Origin: DAIDKA01 sp035503515
Lineage (GTDB): Bacteria > Pseudomonadota > Gammaproteobacteria > Steroidobacterales > Steroidobacteraceae
Direction of reading: 5' to 3'
Length of the DNA: 64,000 bases
NCBI GenBank assembly: GCA_035503515.1
Contig: DATJTJ010000062.1
Coordinates: forward strand, 1-64,000
The first letter of the stretch is position 1. Each line of letters opens with the position of its first letter. The notes beneath the pieces are model-generated. The model saw only the letters and a list, made by a program, of their open reading frames with translations. It did not search any database and had not been told where the DNA came from. Shown here piece after piece: positions 34,460 through 42,381 of the stretch. A program made the position numbers and the translations under genes.

Positions 34460-35791
34460 TCAGCTGCCACGGACGGCGGCTACCGGGCGCACGATGGTGG
34501 CGGCGCGCGGGTCTTCGGGCCGCGCGAAAGTGCCGGTGGCGTTGGGCGCCTGGGCCCCCGGGAGCCTGAAGCCCGCGGCGGACTTGCGCAGCCCCGCGGA
34601 CAGTTCGGCGAGCTTGGCGATGGCCACCGAGGTGGCGCTGGTCGAGTCGGCCGTCTGGGCACTGATTTCCTTGAGCACCTGCATGTTGCGGGCGATGTTC
34701 TGCACCGCGCCGGACTGCTGGCGGGAGCTGGCCGAGATGTTCTGCACCAGGCTCGCGATCTGGTTGGAGACCTGCTCGATCTCCTCGAGCGCGGCGCCGG
34801 CGTTCTCGGCCAGCAGCGCCCCGCCGACCACGTCGGTGGTGCTGCGTTCCATGGACACCACCGCCTCGTTGGTGTCGGTCTGGATGGTGCGCACCAGCAC
34901 CTCGATCTGCTTGGTCGCGGTCGCGGCCCGCTCGGCCAGCCGCTGCACCTCGTCCGCGACCACGGCGAAGCCGCGGCCCGCCTCCCCGGCCATCGAGGCC
35001 TGGATGGAGGCGTTCAGGGCGAGGATGTTGGTCTGCTCGGCGATGTCGTTGATGAGCTCGACGATGTTGCCGATCTCCTGGGAGCTCTCGCCCAGGCGCT
35101 TGATGCGCTTGGAGGTGTCCTGGATGGTCTCGCGGATGGCGTTCATGCCATCGATGGTGCGGCGGACGGCCTCGCCGCCCTTGTGGGCCACGTCCACCGA
35201 ATGGCGGGCGACGTCGGCGGCGCGCTCGGCGTTGCCCGAGACCTCCTCGGTGGCGGCGGCCACGTGGCCGGCCGTTTCGGTCGCCGCGGCGATCTGCTTG
35301 GACTGCGCGCCGCTCGCCTTGGCCAGGTGCTGGGCCAGGGCCTGGGTCTGGCGGGCCGCGCCGTCGAGGGAGATCGCGGAGCTGTTGATGGTCGTGACCA
35401 GACCCCGCAGGGCGTCCACGGCATAGTTGATGGAGTCGGCGATGGCCCCGGTGATGTCCTCGGTCACCGTCGCCTGCACCGTGAGGTCGCCGTCGGCGAG
35501 GCTCGAGAGCTCATCGAGCAGCCGCAGGATGGCCTGCTGGTTGCGTTCGCTCTCGCGCCGCTGGGTGTCCACGGCCTGGCTCTGGGACTCGGCCTGGGCG
35601 CGCACCCGGCGCAGGTTCACCCACAGCACCACCAGCACGACCACCGCCGCGAGCGCGAACCCGACCGGGATGAGGGCCGCCTGCAGGCTGGTGCGCATCA
35701 GCGCCAGCGCCGCCCCGACCAGCACCAGGAAGGCCGCCAGTGCCACCAGCAGTTCGGGTCTGCCGGACGATTCGTTGCTACCGAGCGCCAT
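34460..35791 (-). CDS. pilJ: PilJ-like methyl-accepting chemotaxis protein without a periplasmic sensor domain
   Basis: This is the receptor that feeds ChpA in twitching motility. The 443-residue protein has two hydrophobic helices (about 14-33 and 38-59) with almost nothing between them. A HAMP-like region (LSSLADGDLTVQATVTEDITGAI) and a complete signalling coiled coil follow, with the tip NDIAEQTNILALNASIQA. P. aeruginosa PilJ is about 680 residues with a large periplasmic part; that part is missing here. The ATG abuts the pilI stop with no gap. The operon position and tip sequence support PilJ rather than an unrelated receptor. Confidence 0.88.
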   Translation of the reverse strand: MALGSNESSGRPELLVALAAFLVLVGAALALMRTSLQAALIPVGFALAAVVVLVVLWVNLRRVRAQAESQSQAVDTQRRESERNQQAILRLLDELSSLADGDLTVQATVTEDITGAIADSINYAVDALRGLVTTINSSAISLDGAARQTQALAQHLAKASGAQSKQIAAATETAGHVAAATEEVSGNAERAADVARHSVDVAHKGGEAVRRTIDGMNAIRETIQDTSKRIKRLGESSQEIGNIVELINDIAEQTNILALNASIQASMAGEAGRGFAVVADEVQRLAERAATATKQIEVLVRTIQTDTNEAVVSMERSTTDVVGGALLAENAGAALEEIEQVSNQIASLVQNISASSRQQSGAVQNIARNMQVLKEISAQTADSTSATSVAIAKLAELSAGLRKSAAGFRLPGAQAPNATGTFARPEDPRAATIVRPVAAVRGS

Positions 35792-36352
35792 TTACGCCGC
35801 CGCCTCAGCGAACGCCTGGCTTTCCAGGATGGTCCGCAGACTCAATACCGGCCACTGCTCCTGGCCACGCCGGAAACATCCGGCCAGGTACCGTTCGCAA
35901 CGCGCCACCATCGGCGGCACGTCGCCTGAAAACTCGGATTCGGCGAAGCGCCGGAACCCCAGGACCTCATCCACCAGCAGCCCCGCCGGGATCTCGCGGT
36001 GGTTGACCACGACGATGCGGGTGTTGCGCGAGAGGACCGCCACGCCGCTGCCGATGAACTGCTTCATGTCGATGATGGGCAGCAGCTGGCCGCGCACGTT
36101 GGCGAGCCCTCGCACCCAGCTCTTGGCGCCGGGCACCCGGGTGATGCTGGTCGGCACGCTCAGCACTTCGCGGGTCTCCTCGCGGGCGGCCAGGAACAGC
36201 TCCCCGGCCATGCGCAGCGCGACGCCCACCCATTCGCGGCCGGCGACGCCATCGCTGCCCTGGCTCGCCGAGACGGCGCGTCCGCGACGCTCCAGTTCCG
36301 CCAGCAGTTCGAAGGGGCGATCGCGAAGTGTTTTGAGTGCTACCTCTTCCAT
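35792..36352 (-). CDS. pilI: CheW-like adaptor PilI
   Basis: PilI couples the PilJ receptor to the ChpA kinase at the cell pole. The product (186 residues from the ATG at 36350-36352) has the CheW beta-fold core GLANVRGQLLPIIDMKQF and IVVVNHREIPAGLLVDEVLG. A GTG six codons upstream (36370) is also in frame. I prefer the ATG because AAGGA lies almost against the GTG, but no convincing Shine-Dalgarno supports either. The TAA stop directly precedes pilJ, and pilH lies 23 bp upstream. Confidence 0.9.
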   Translation of the reverse strand: MEEVALKTLRDRPFELLAELERRGRAVSASQGSDGVAGREWVGVALRMAGELFLAAREETREVLSVPTSITRVPGAKSWVRGLANVRGQLLPIIDMKQFIGSGVAVLSRNTRIVVVNHREIPAGLLVDEVLGFRRFAESEFSGDVPPMVARCERYLAGCFRRGQEQWPVLSLRTILESQAFAEAAA

Positions 36353-36375
36353 GCGTTCGGTCGGCGCCACGTCCT

Positions 36376-36750
36376 TCAGTGCGCGAGTGTTGCCTGGGCC
36401 TTCGCCACCAGCTGATCCGGCGACACCGGCTTCACCATGTAGTCGACGGCGCCCTGGCGCAGTCCCCAGATCTTGTCGGTCTCCTGGCCCTTGGAGGTGA
36501 CCATCACGATCGGGATGGTGCGCGTCTTCGGATCGTTCACCAGCGTGCGGGTGGCCTGGTAGCCGTTCATGCCCGGCATCACCACGTCCATGAATATCAG
36601 GTCCGGGTTCATCTCGCGCGCGAGGCGCACGCCCTCGGCGCCATCGGCGGCCGCGGCGGTCTTGTAGCCGTGCCGCTGCAGGGCCTTCTCCATGACGTGC
36701 AGCTCGGTCGGTGAGTCATCGACGATGAGGACCAGCGGCATTGCCATCAT
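36376..36750 (-). CDS. pilH: twitching motility response regulator PilH
   Basis: This stand-alone CheY-like receiver has 124 residues. The acidic pair is in LIVDDS, the phospho-acceptor Asp in LIFMDVVMPGMNG, the Thr/Ser in MVTSKG and the Lys in YMVKPVSPD. In P. aeruginosa PilH opposes PilG and favours retraction by PilT/PilU. The start overlaps the pilG stop in an ATGA, so it is translated after pilG. MMAM offers three possible Met starts; the first is used. Confidence 0.94.
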   Translation of the reverse strand: MMAMPLVLIVDDSPTELHVMEKALQRHGYKTAAAADGAEGVRLAREMNPDLIFMDVVMPGMNGYQATRTLVNDPKTRTIPIVMVTSKGQETDKIWGLRQGAVDYMVKPVSPDQLVAKAQATLAH

Positions 36751-37139
36751 CTCCCAATGTGCGTTTCGATAGCGCTGAGCAGCTCGTCCTTGGTGAACGG
36801 CTTGGTGAGGTAGTGCTCGGAGCCCACGATGCGGCCGCGGGCCCGGTCGAACAGGCCGTCCTTGGAGGACAGCATGATCACGGGGATGGTGCGGAAGACC
36901 TTGTTGTGCTTGATCAGCGAACAGGTCTGGTAGCCGTCCAGGCGCGGCATCATGATGTCCACGAACACGATGTCGGGCTGGTGGTCGGCGAGCTTGGCCA
37001 GCGCATCGAAGCCGTCGATGGCCGTGAAGACTTCGCAGCCTTCCTTGGCAAGCAAGGTCTCGGCCGTGCGGCGGATGGTCTTGCTGTCATCGATGACCAG
37101 TACCTTGAGGCCCTGGAGCTTCGAACTGCTGCCGGACAC
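36747..37139 (-). CDS. pilG: twitching motility response regulator PilG
   Basis: This 130-residue CheY-like receiver promotes pilus extension. It shows VLVIDDSKTIRRTAETLL, phospho-Asp in VFVDIMMPRLDGYQ, MLSSKDG and LTKPF. The GTG at 37137-37139 is chosen because a strong AAGGAG lies eight bases before it and it places the receiver close to the N-terminus as in other PilG proteins. An ATG at 37209-37211 would add 24 unmatched residues and has no ribosome site. It is the first gene of the Pil-Chp operon and divergent from gshB across about 195 bp, which must hold the operon promoter. Confidence 0.94.
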   Translation of the reverse strand: MSGSSSKLQGLKVLVIDDSKTIRRTAETLLAKEGCEVFTAIDGFDALAKLADHQPDIVFVDIMMPRLDGYQTCSLIKHNKVFRTIPVIMLSSKDGLFDRARGRIVGSEHYLTKPFTKDELLSAIETHIGR

Positions 37140-37334
37140 GGAGGCGACTCCTTCCACCTTAGATTCCCAATGGTCGCCTGCCCGATTTGCAGGCCGTTCG
37201 GGTTTTAACATATCGGCACACCCCTAGCTATGCCACACTGGTCACGATTTTGCACACAAGCCACGGTCCCGGGTGTGCATGATTCGCGTCTTGCGACGTA
37301 ACTCCCGCTTCCGTGGGCATGCGAAACTCGCGAC

Positions 37335-38306
37335 ATGACCCAAAACGCCAACCCTAGCCGACGACTGGCCGTCGTGATGGACCCCATCGCCGGCATCCGG
37401 TACGCGAAGGACTCGACGCTGGCCATGCTGCTGGCGGCGCAGGCCCGCGGATTTCAGCTGCATTACCTGGAGCTACAGGACCTGTTCGTGCGCGACGGCC
37501 GGGCCATGGGCCATTCGCGGCCGCTCACGGTGCGCGCCGATGCGGCCGGCTGGTTCGCCCTCGGGGAGCGCAGCGCCGGGCCGCTGGGTGCGTTCGACTG
37601 CATCCTGATGCGCAAGGATCCGCCGTTCGATATGGAGTACGTCTACGGCACGTACATCCTGGAGCTGGCCGAAAGCCAGGGCGCGCTGGTGGTGAACCGG
37701 CCCCAGGGCCTGCGGGACATGAACGAGAAGATGTACACGGCGTGGTTCCCGCAATGCTGCGCCCCCACATTGATCACCCGCAGCATGGCCGACATGAACG
37801 CCTTCCTGCAGGAGCACGGGCGGATCGTGTGCAAGCCGCTGGACGGGATGGGCGGCCGGTCGATCTTCGTCACCGAGACCGCCGACAAGAACCGGCACGT
37901 GATTTTCGAGACCCTGACCGCGACCGGGACCCGCTACGCCATGGTCCAGCGCTACCTGCCGGAGATCGTCGCGACCGGCGATTCGCGGGTGCTGCTGGTC
38001 GACGGGGAGCCGGTGCCCTACGCGCTCGCGCGCATTCCGGCCGCCGACGACAACCGCGGCAATCTCGCCGCGGGGGCCCAGGGCCAGGGCCGGGCCCTGA
38101 CCGACCGCGACCGCTGGCTCGCCGCCCAGATCGGGCCCACGTTGGCGCAACGCGGCATGCTGTTCGTGGGCCTGGACGTGATCGGCGGCACGGTGACCGA
38201 GATCAACGTCACCAGTCCCACGGGCATCCGCGAGCTCGACAAACAGTTCCACCTCAGCATCGGTGACCTGGTCGTGCAGGCCATCGAGCGGCATCTGGCG
38301 CGCTAG
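37335..38306 (+). CDS. gshB: glutathione synthetase
   Basis: GshB is the ATP-grasp ligase that adds glycine to gamma-glutamylcysteine. The 323-residue product matches the bacterial family: VVMDPIAGIRYAKDST, MRKDPPFDMEYVY, VVNRPQGLRDMNEK, GRIVCKPLDGMGG and VGLDVIGGTVTEINVTSPTG. Its location next to pilG and tonB is the same as in P. aeruginosa. The start ATG precedes a short polar stretch; the frame begins here. The tonB-like gene starts 4 bp after the stop. Confidence 0.97.
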   Translation: MTQNANPSRRLAVVMDPIAGIRYAKDSTLAMLLAAQARGFQLHYLELQDLFVRDGRAMGHSRPLTVRADAAGWFALGERSAGPLGAFDCILMRKDPPFDMEYVYGTYILELAESQGALVVNRPQGLRDMNEKMYTAWFPQCCAPTLITRSMADMNAFLQEHGRIVCKPLDGMGGRSIFVTETADKNRHVIFETLTATGTRYAMVQRYLPEIVATGDSRVLLVDGEPVPYALARIPAADDNRGNLAAGAQGQGRALTDRDRWLAAQIGPTLAQRGMLFVGLDVIGGTVTEINVTSPTGIRELDKQFHLSIGDLVVQAIERHLAR

Positions 38307-38310
38307 GCCG

Positions 38311-39207
38311 ATGGTGGCGCTCACGCCCCGCGAAGGTGCGGCCCCGGTCCGCGACCGGCTGCTGATGACACTGTTCATCGCCGCCCTCATCCACGGCATG
38401 CTGATCCTGGGCCTGACGTTCCGCGGCGGCCTGCACCCTCAGAGCACCGCGCGCGGCATCGATGTGCTGCTCACCTCCGAGGAGCTGCCGACCGCGGCCC
38501 GCAACGACACCGCGGCCTACCTCGCGCAGCGCACGCAGCTCGGCTCCGGCAACAGCAGCGCACCGGGCGTCGCGCACAACCAGGACCGGGGCGCCGCTCC
38601 GCCGCCGCACGCCGGGGATGCCGAGGGCAGCAGCGCCCGCAGTTCGGCGCCCGCGGGGGGCCGCGCGGATGACCCGGTGCTGGCGACCAGCGCGCAGCGG
38701 ACCGACATCCGCTACTTCAGCAATGCAACGGCCCCGGAGGGTACCCCGCAGGCGCAGCCGCTGGCGGCCGATGCGACGCCGACGCCGCAGCCCACCGACA
38801 CGGAGGCCGGGCCGGTGCAGCTGCACGGCGCGAAGCGCGACGAGCTGTGGGTGACGCCCGATACCCGCGAGTCCCTCATCGCCCCCTACCTCGACAGCTG
38901 GCGGCGGCGGGTGGAGCGCATCGGCACCCTGAACTATCCGACGGCCGCCCGGCGGGCCGGGGTGCAGGCCAGCCCGGTGCTCGAAGTCGCGATCGACGCC
39001 GACGGCCGGCTCACCACCGCCGCCATCCTCACCAGCAGCGGCTATCCGGACCTCGATGCGGCCGCGCTCGCGATCTTGAAACTGGCGAGCCCCTTCGATC
39101 CGTTCCCGCCGGACCTGGCGGCGAAGTACCACAGCCTGCGGTTCGCCTACGAGTGGCAGTTCACCGGCGGCGGCATCGCCCAGGGTGCCGTCACCAGCCT
39201 TCCTTGA
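38311..39207 (+). CDS. energy transducer TonB (TonB3-like)
   Basis: The 298-residue protein has an N-terminal transmembrane helix (about 20-40), a low-complexity Ala/Pro/Gly periplasmic spacer and a C-terminal TonB domain (YPTAARRAGVQASPVLEVAIDADG, SSGYPDLDAAALAILKLASPF). TonB proteins pass the proton-motive force to outer-membrane receptors. In P. aeruginosa the gene at this position, tonB3, is needed for twitching motility and pilus assembly, which fits the context here. No ExbB/ExbD genes are nearby. The ATG at 38311 is chosen over an upstream in-frame codon inside gshB. Confidence 0.85.
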   Translation: MVALTPREGAAPVRDRLLMTLFIAALIHGMLILGLTFRGGLHPQSTARGIDVLLTSEELPTAARNDTAAYLAQRTQLGSGNSSAPGVAHNQDRGAAPPPHAGDAEGSSARSSAPAGGRADDPVLATSAQRTDIRYFSNATAPEGTPQAQPLAADATPTPQPTDTEAGPVQLHGAKRDELWVTPDTRESLIAPYLDSWRRRVERIGTLNYPTAARRAGVQASPVLEVAIDADGRLTTAAILTSSGYPDLDAAALAILKLASPFDPFPPDLAAKYHSLRFAYEWQFTGGGIAQGAVTSLP

Positions 39208-39239
39208 GCGCTCCGCCCACTGCCCCCATACTGGCAGCC

Positions 39240-39797
39240 GTGACCCCGAGTTTCGCCAACCACCTGCTGATCGCCATGCCGGCGCTCACCGACAGCGACT
39301 TCTCGCACTCGGTGACCCTGGTGTGCGAGCACAGCGACAAGGGCGCCCTCGGGATCGTCCTCAACAAGCCCTCGCCGATGATCCTGCGCGACGTGCTCTC
39401 GCAGATGAAGCTGACGGCGCGCGATGCGCAGATCGGGTCCCAGACCGTCCTGTGCGGCGGCCCGATGCGCACCGACCGCGGTTTCGTGCTGCACCGGCCG
39501 GGGGGCGAGTGGGACTCCACGCACAAGGTTTCCGAACTCATCCAGGTGACCACCTCGCGGGACGTGCTGGCGGCCATGGCCCGCGGCGAGGGGCCCGGGG
39601 ATGCCTACGTCGCGCTGGGCTTCGCACGCTGGGACGCCGGGGAGCTGGAGCGCCAGATCCGCGACAACGACTGGCTGCCGGTGCCCGCCGACGAGCGGCT
39701 GCTGTTCGAACTGCCCTTCGCCCAGCGCTGGCAGGCCTCCTGGCAGTTCCTGGGCGTGGACGTGGAGAAGCTGAGCTTCACCGCCGGCAATGCCTGA
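39240..39797 (+). CDS. yqgE: YqgE/AlgH family protein
   Basis: This 185-residue protein belongs to the conserved UPF0301 family of undefined biochemical role, linked genetically to alginate regulation as AlgH in P. aeruginosa. Diagnostic blocks are NHLLIAMPAL, HSVTLVCEHSDKGALGIVLNKP and VLCGGPMRTDRGFVLH. The GTG at 39240 gives the usual short N-terminus before NHLLIAMP. It overlaps ruvX by 8 bp, the standard yqgE-ruvX arrangement. Confidence 0.95.
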   Translation: MTPSFANHLLIAMPALTDSDFSHSVTLVCEHSDKGALGIVLNKPSPMILRDVLSQMKLTARDAQIGSQTVLCGGPMRTDRGFVLHRPGGEWDSTHKVSELIQVTTSRDVLAAMARGEGPGDAYVALGFARWDAGELERQIRDNDWLPVPADERLLFELPFAQRWQASWQFLGVDVEKLSFTAGNA

Positions 39798-40257
39798 CCC
39801 TGCGCAGCGCCCCGCCGGACCCCGCATCGCCCTCGCCTTCGACTTCGGCCGCCGCCGCATCGGCGTGGCCGCCGGGGACACCCTCACGGGAACCGCCGCG
39901 CCGCGTCCGGCCGTCGCCGCCCTGGCGGGGGTGCCGGACTGGCCGGCCCTCGAGCGCGAGATCCGGGCCCTCTGCCCGCACGTGCTCGTGGTCGGCGTCC
40001 CCTATAATGACGACGGCAGCGACGGCAGCCTGGCGGCGGCGACCCGGGAGTTCGGGCGCGCGCTCGCGGCGCGGTTCGGGCTGCCGGTCGAACACGTGGA
40101 CGAGCATGGTTCCTCGCTGGAGGCCGGGCTGGCCCTGAGGCAGCAGCGGGCCAGCGGCCAGCGCCGCCGCCGCGTGCAGCGCGCAGACATCGACAGCGCC
40201 GCCGCCGCAGTCATCCTGACGCGCTGGCTGGCCGGAGAAGGGGACCGCAGGACGTGA
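39790..40257 (+). CDS. ruvX: Holliday junction resolvase-like protein / 16S pre-rRNA processing nuclease RuvX
   Basis: The RNase H-fold protein (YqgF) acts in 16S rRNA 5'-end maturation and has been proposed as a junction resolvase. The 155-residue product has the first acidic residue in ALAFDFGRRRIGVA, LVVGVPYN, VEHVDEHGSS and a C-terminal DIDSAAAAVIL, completing the active-site carboxylates. It overlaps yqgE at the start and pyrB at the end (GTGA), so the three genes are translated together. Confidence 0.93.
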   Translation: MPDPAQRPAGPRIALAFDFGRRRIGVAAGDTLTGTAAPRPAVAALAGVPDWPALEREIRALCPHVLVVGVPYNDDGSDGSLAAATREFGRALAARFGLPVEHVDEHGSSLEAGLALRQQRASGQRRRRVQRADIDSAAAAVILTRWLAGEGDRRT

Positions 40258-41249
40258 GCGAAACCACCGTGACCACCCGGGCCATCACCCCGCAGCTGCG
40301 CGAGAACGGCGGGCTGCGGCATCTGCTCACCCTGGCGGGGCTGGAGCGCAGCGTGCTGCTGCGGCTGCTGGAGCGCTCGCAATCGTTCGTGCGCGAGCTG
40401 GGCGAGCCACCGCCGGCGGCGCGCGACCTAGCCGGCATCACGGTCGCGAACCTGTTCACCGAGCCCTCCACCCGCACCCGGGTGTCCTTCGAGCTGGCCG
40501 CGAAGCGCCTCGGCGCCGATGTCGTGAACCTCGAGTTGCAGCTGTCCTCGCGGGTCAAGGGCGAGAGCATGCTCGACACCATCTACACGCTCGAGGCCCT
40601 GCACGTCGACGTGCTGGTGATCCGCGATGCCGAGGAAGGCATTCCGGGCCTGGTGGCCGACCACGTGCGGCCGCATGTGAGCGTGCTGTCCGCGGGCGAG
40701 GCGCACGTGGCCCATCCCACGCAGGGCCTGCTCGATGCCCTCACCATCCAGCAGCGCAAGCCGGACTTCTCCAGGCTCGCCGTGGCGATCGTGGGCGACG
40801 TGCGGCACTCGCGCGTGGCGCGCTCGGCCTACCACGTGCTGGGCGCGCTCGGGGTCGGGGAACTGCGGATCGTGGCCCCGCCGGTGTTCATGCCCGAGCC
40901 GGGCGAGTTCCCGGGCTGCGCGCGGCACACGACCCTCGCCAAGGGCCTCAAGGATGCGGACGTGATCATGATGCTGCGCATCCAGAAGGAGCGCATGAGC
41001 CAGGCCTCGCTCCCGGACGCCGACCGCTACTTCGCCAAGTACGGTCTCACCCCCGAGCGGCTGCAGCTGGCGAGGCCCGATGCCATCGTCATGCATCCGC
41101 AGCCCATGAACCGGGGCATCGAAATCGCCTCGGACGTGGCCGACGGACCGCAGTCGGCCATCCGCGACCAGGTCCGCAACGGCGTGGCGGTGCGGATGGC
41201 GGTGCTGGCCGAGGTGATCCTCAGCCGCCCGGAGCTCATCCGAAGTTGA
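40254..41249 (+). CDS. pyrB: aspartate carbamoyltransferase catalytic subunit
   Basis: PyrB condenses carbamoyl phosphate with aspartate, the committed step of pyrimidine synthesis. The 331-residue product has the carbamoyl-phosphate motif FTEPSTRTRVSFE, HPTQGLLDALT and HPQPMNRG. The GTG start overlaps the ruvX stop by 4 bp. In P. aeruginosa pyrR precedes and pyrC follows; both are missing here, so the usual UMP-responsive regulator is not adjacent. Its 3' end overlaps the convergent third pilT-like gene by 14 bp. Confidence 0.96.
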   Translation: MSETTVTTRAITPQLRENGGLRHLLTLAGLERSVLLRLLERSQSFVRELGEPPPAARDLAGITVANLFTEPSTRTRVSFELAAKRLGADVVNLELQLSSRVKGESMLDTIYTLEALHVDVLVIRDAEEGIPGLVADHVRPHVSVLSAGEAHVAHPTQGLLDALTIQQRKPDFSRLAVAIVGDVRHSRVARSAYHVLGALGVGELRIVAPPVFMPEPGEFPGCARHTTLAKGLKDADVIMMLRIQKERMSQASLPDADRYFAKYGLTPERLQLARPDAIVMHPQPMNRGIEIASDVADGPQSAIRDQVRNGVAVRMAVLAEVILSRPELIRS

Positions 41250-42381
41250 TCTTGGTCTCGAGGTTGGCGCGCGAGTCGGCGTGCAGCAGCGCCTCATCGA
41301 GCGACACGCGGTTCTGCTTCACGAGGGCATGCAGGGCGACATCGAAGCTCTGCACGCCGCGCTCGCCGCTGGCGATGATGGCTTCCTTGATGCCGACCAC
41401 GTCGCCCTTCTTGATCAGTTCGCCGATGTGCGGCGTGTTCAGCATCACCTCCACCGCCGCCACCCGCTTGCCGTCCTTGCCCATCACCAGGCGCTGGGCC
41501 ATGACGGCCTTCAGGTACTGGGAGAGGTCCAGGAACACCTGGCTGTGCTGCTCGCGGGGGAACATGTTGATGATGCGGTCGAGGGTCTCGGCGCAGTTGT
41601 TGGCGTGCAGCGTGGCGAGCACCAGGTGGCCGGTGCCGGAGAGGCTGATCGCCGCCTCCATGCTCTCCCGGTCGCGGATCTCGCCGATCAGGATCACGTC
41701 GGGGGCCGCGCGCATCACGCTGCGCAGGGCCCGGGCGAAGGACTTGGTGTCGAGCCCCACTTCGCGCTGGTTGACGATGGAGCGCTTGTTGGTGTGCAGG
41801 AATTCCAGCGGGTCCTCGATGGTCACGATGTGATCCGAGGAGCCCTCGTTGCGATGGTTGATCATCGCCGCGATGGTGGTGGACTTGCCCGAGCCGGTCG
41901 CCCCGACCACCAGCACCAGCCCGCGCTTGAGCATGATCAGGTCGCGCATGACGTCCGGCAGGTTCAGCGACTCCAGGCGCGGCATATCGGCCGTGATATA
42001 GCGCAGCACCACGGCCGGGTAGCCGCGCTGCATGAAGACGTTGACGCGGAAGCGCCCGAGGCCGGGCCGGGAGATCGCGAAGTCGATCTCGAGCTCGCTC
42101 GCGAACCGCTCGCGCTGTTCGGGGGTCATGAGCCCGAGGGCCGTCTGGCGCACCACTTCCGGGGTCAGCACGTTCTTGTTGACCGGGAAGATCTGCCCCT
42201 CGATCTTGATCTTGATGGGGGCATTGGCGGTGAAGAACAGGTCCGAGGCCTTCTTCTCCACCATCAGCTTGAACAGCGGCTTGGTGTTCAGGACGGCCGC
42301 CGGGGCGTCCCCCTGCTCCAGGGCGCGGCGTACCCCGGTGCTGTCGGTGTCGGGAACGAAATCGTCGCCGGCCGCACTCAC
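41236..42381 (-). CDS. third PilT/PilU-family type IV pilus ATPase
   Basis: This 381-residue hexameric retraction-type ATPase is distinct from the neighbouring PilT and PilU. It has an N-terminal PAS-like domain (ASDLFFTANAPIKIKIEG), Walker A GATGSGKST, Asp box IEDPLEF, Walker B ILIGEIRDRE and His box GHLVLATLHAN, so it should be catalytically competent. An N-terminal extension of about 30 residues precedes the usual start. The GTG start overlaps the pilU stop (GTGA), so it is co-translated with pilU. It is nearer to PilU than to PilT. It could modulate retraction force or substitute for PilU; neither is shown. Confidence 0.9.
   Translation of the reverse strand: MSAAGDDFVPDTDSTGVRRALEQGDAPAAVLNTKPLFKLMVEKKASDLFFTANAPIKIKIEGQIFPVNKNVLTPEVVRQTALGLMTPEQRERFASELEIDFAISRPGLGRFRVNVFMQRGYPAVVLRYITADMPRLESLNLPDVMRDLIMLKRGLVLVVGATGSGKSTTIAAMINHRNEGSSDHIVTIEDPLEFLHTNKRSIVNQREVGLDTKSFARALRSVMRAAPDVILIGEIRDRESMEAAISLSGTGHLVLATLHANNCAETLDRIINMFPREQHSQVFLDLSQYLKAVMAQRLVMGKDGKRVAAVEVMLNTPHIGELIKKGDVVGIKEAIIASGERGVQSFDVALHALVKQNRVSLDEALLHADSRANLETKINFG

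Noticed and set aside
28415..35929. A 2504-codon open frame on the plus strand antisense to chpA and pilJ
   Set aside because: The frame arises from high GC in the opposite strand; its translation is His/Gly/Arg/Leu-rich with no domains and it runs straight through chpA into pilJ antisense.
37140..37334. sigma-54 promoter upstream of pilG
   Set aside because: A TGGC...TGTGC pair is visible on the minus strand but GG and GC are 17 apart instead of 12, so it does not fit.
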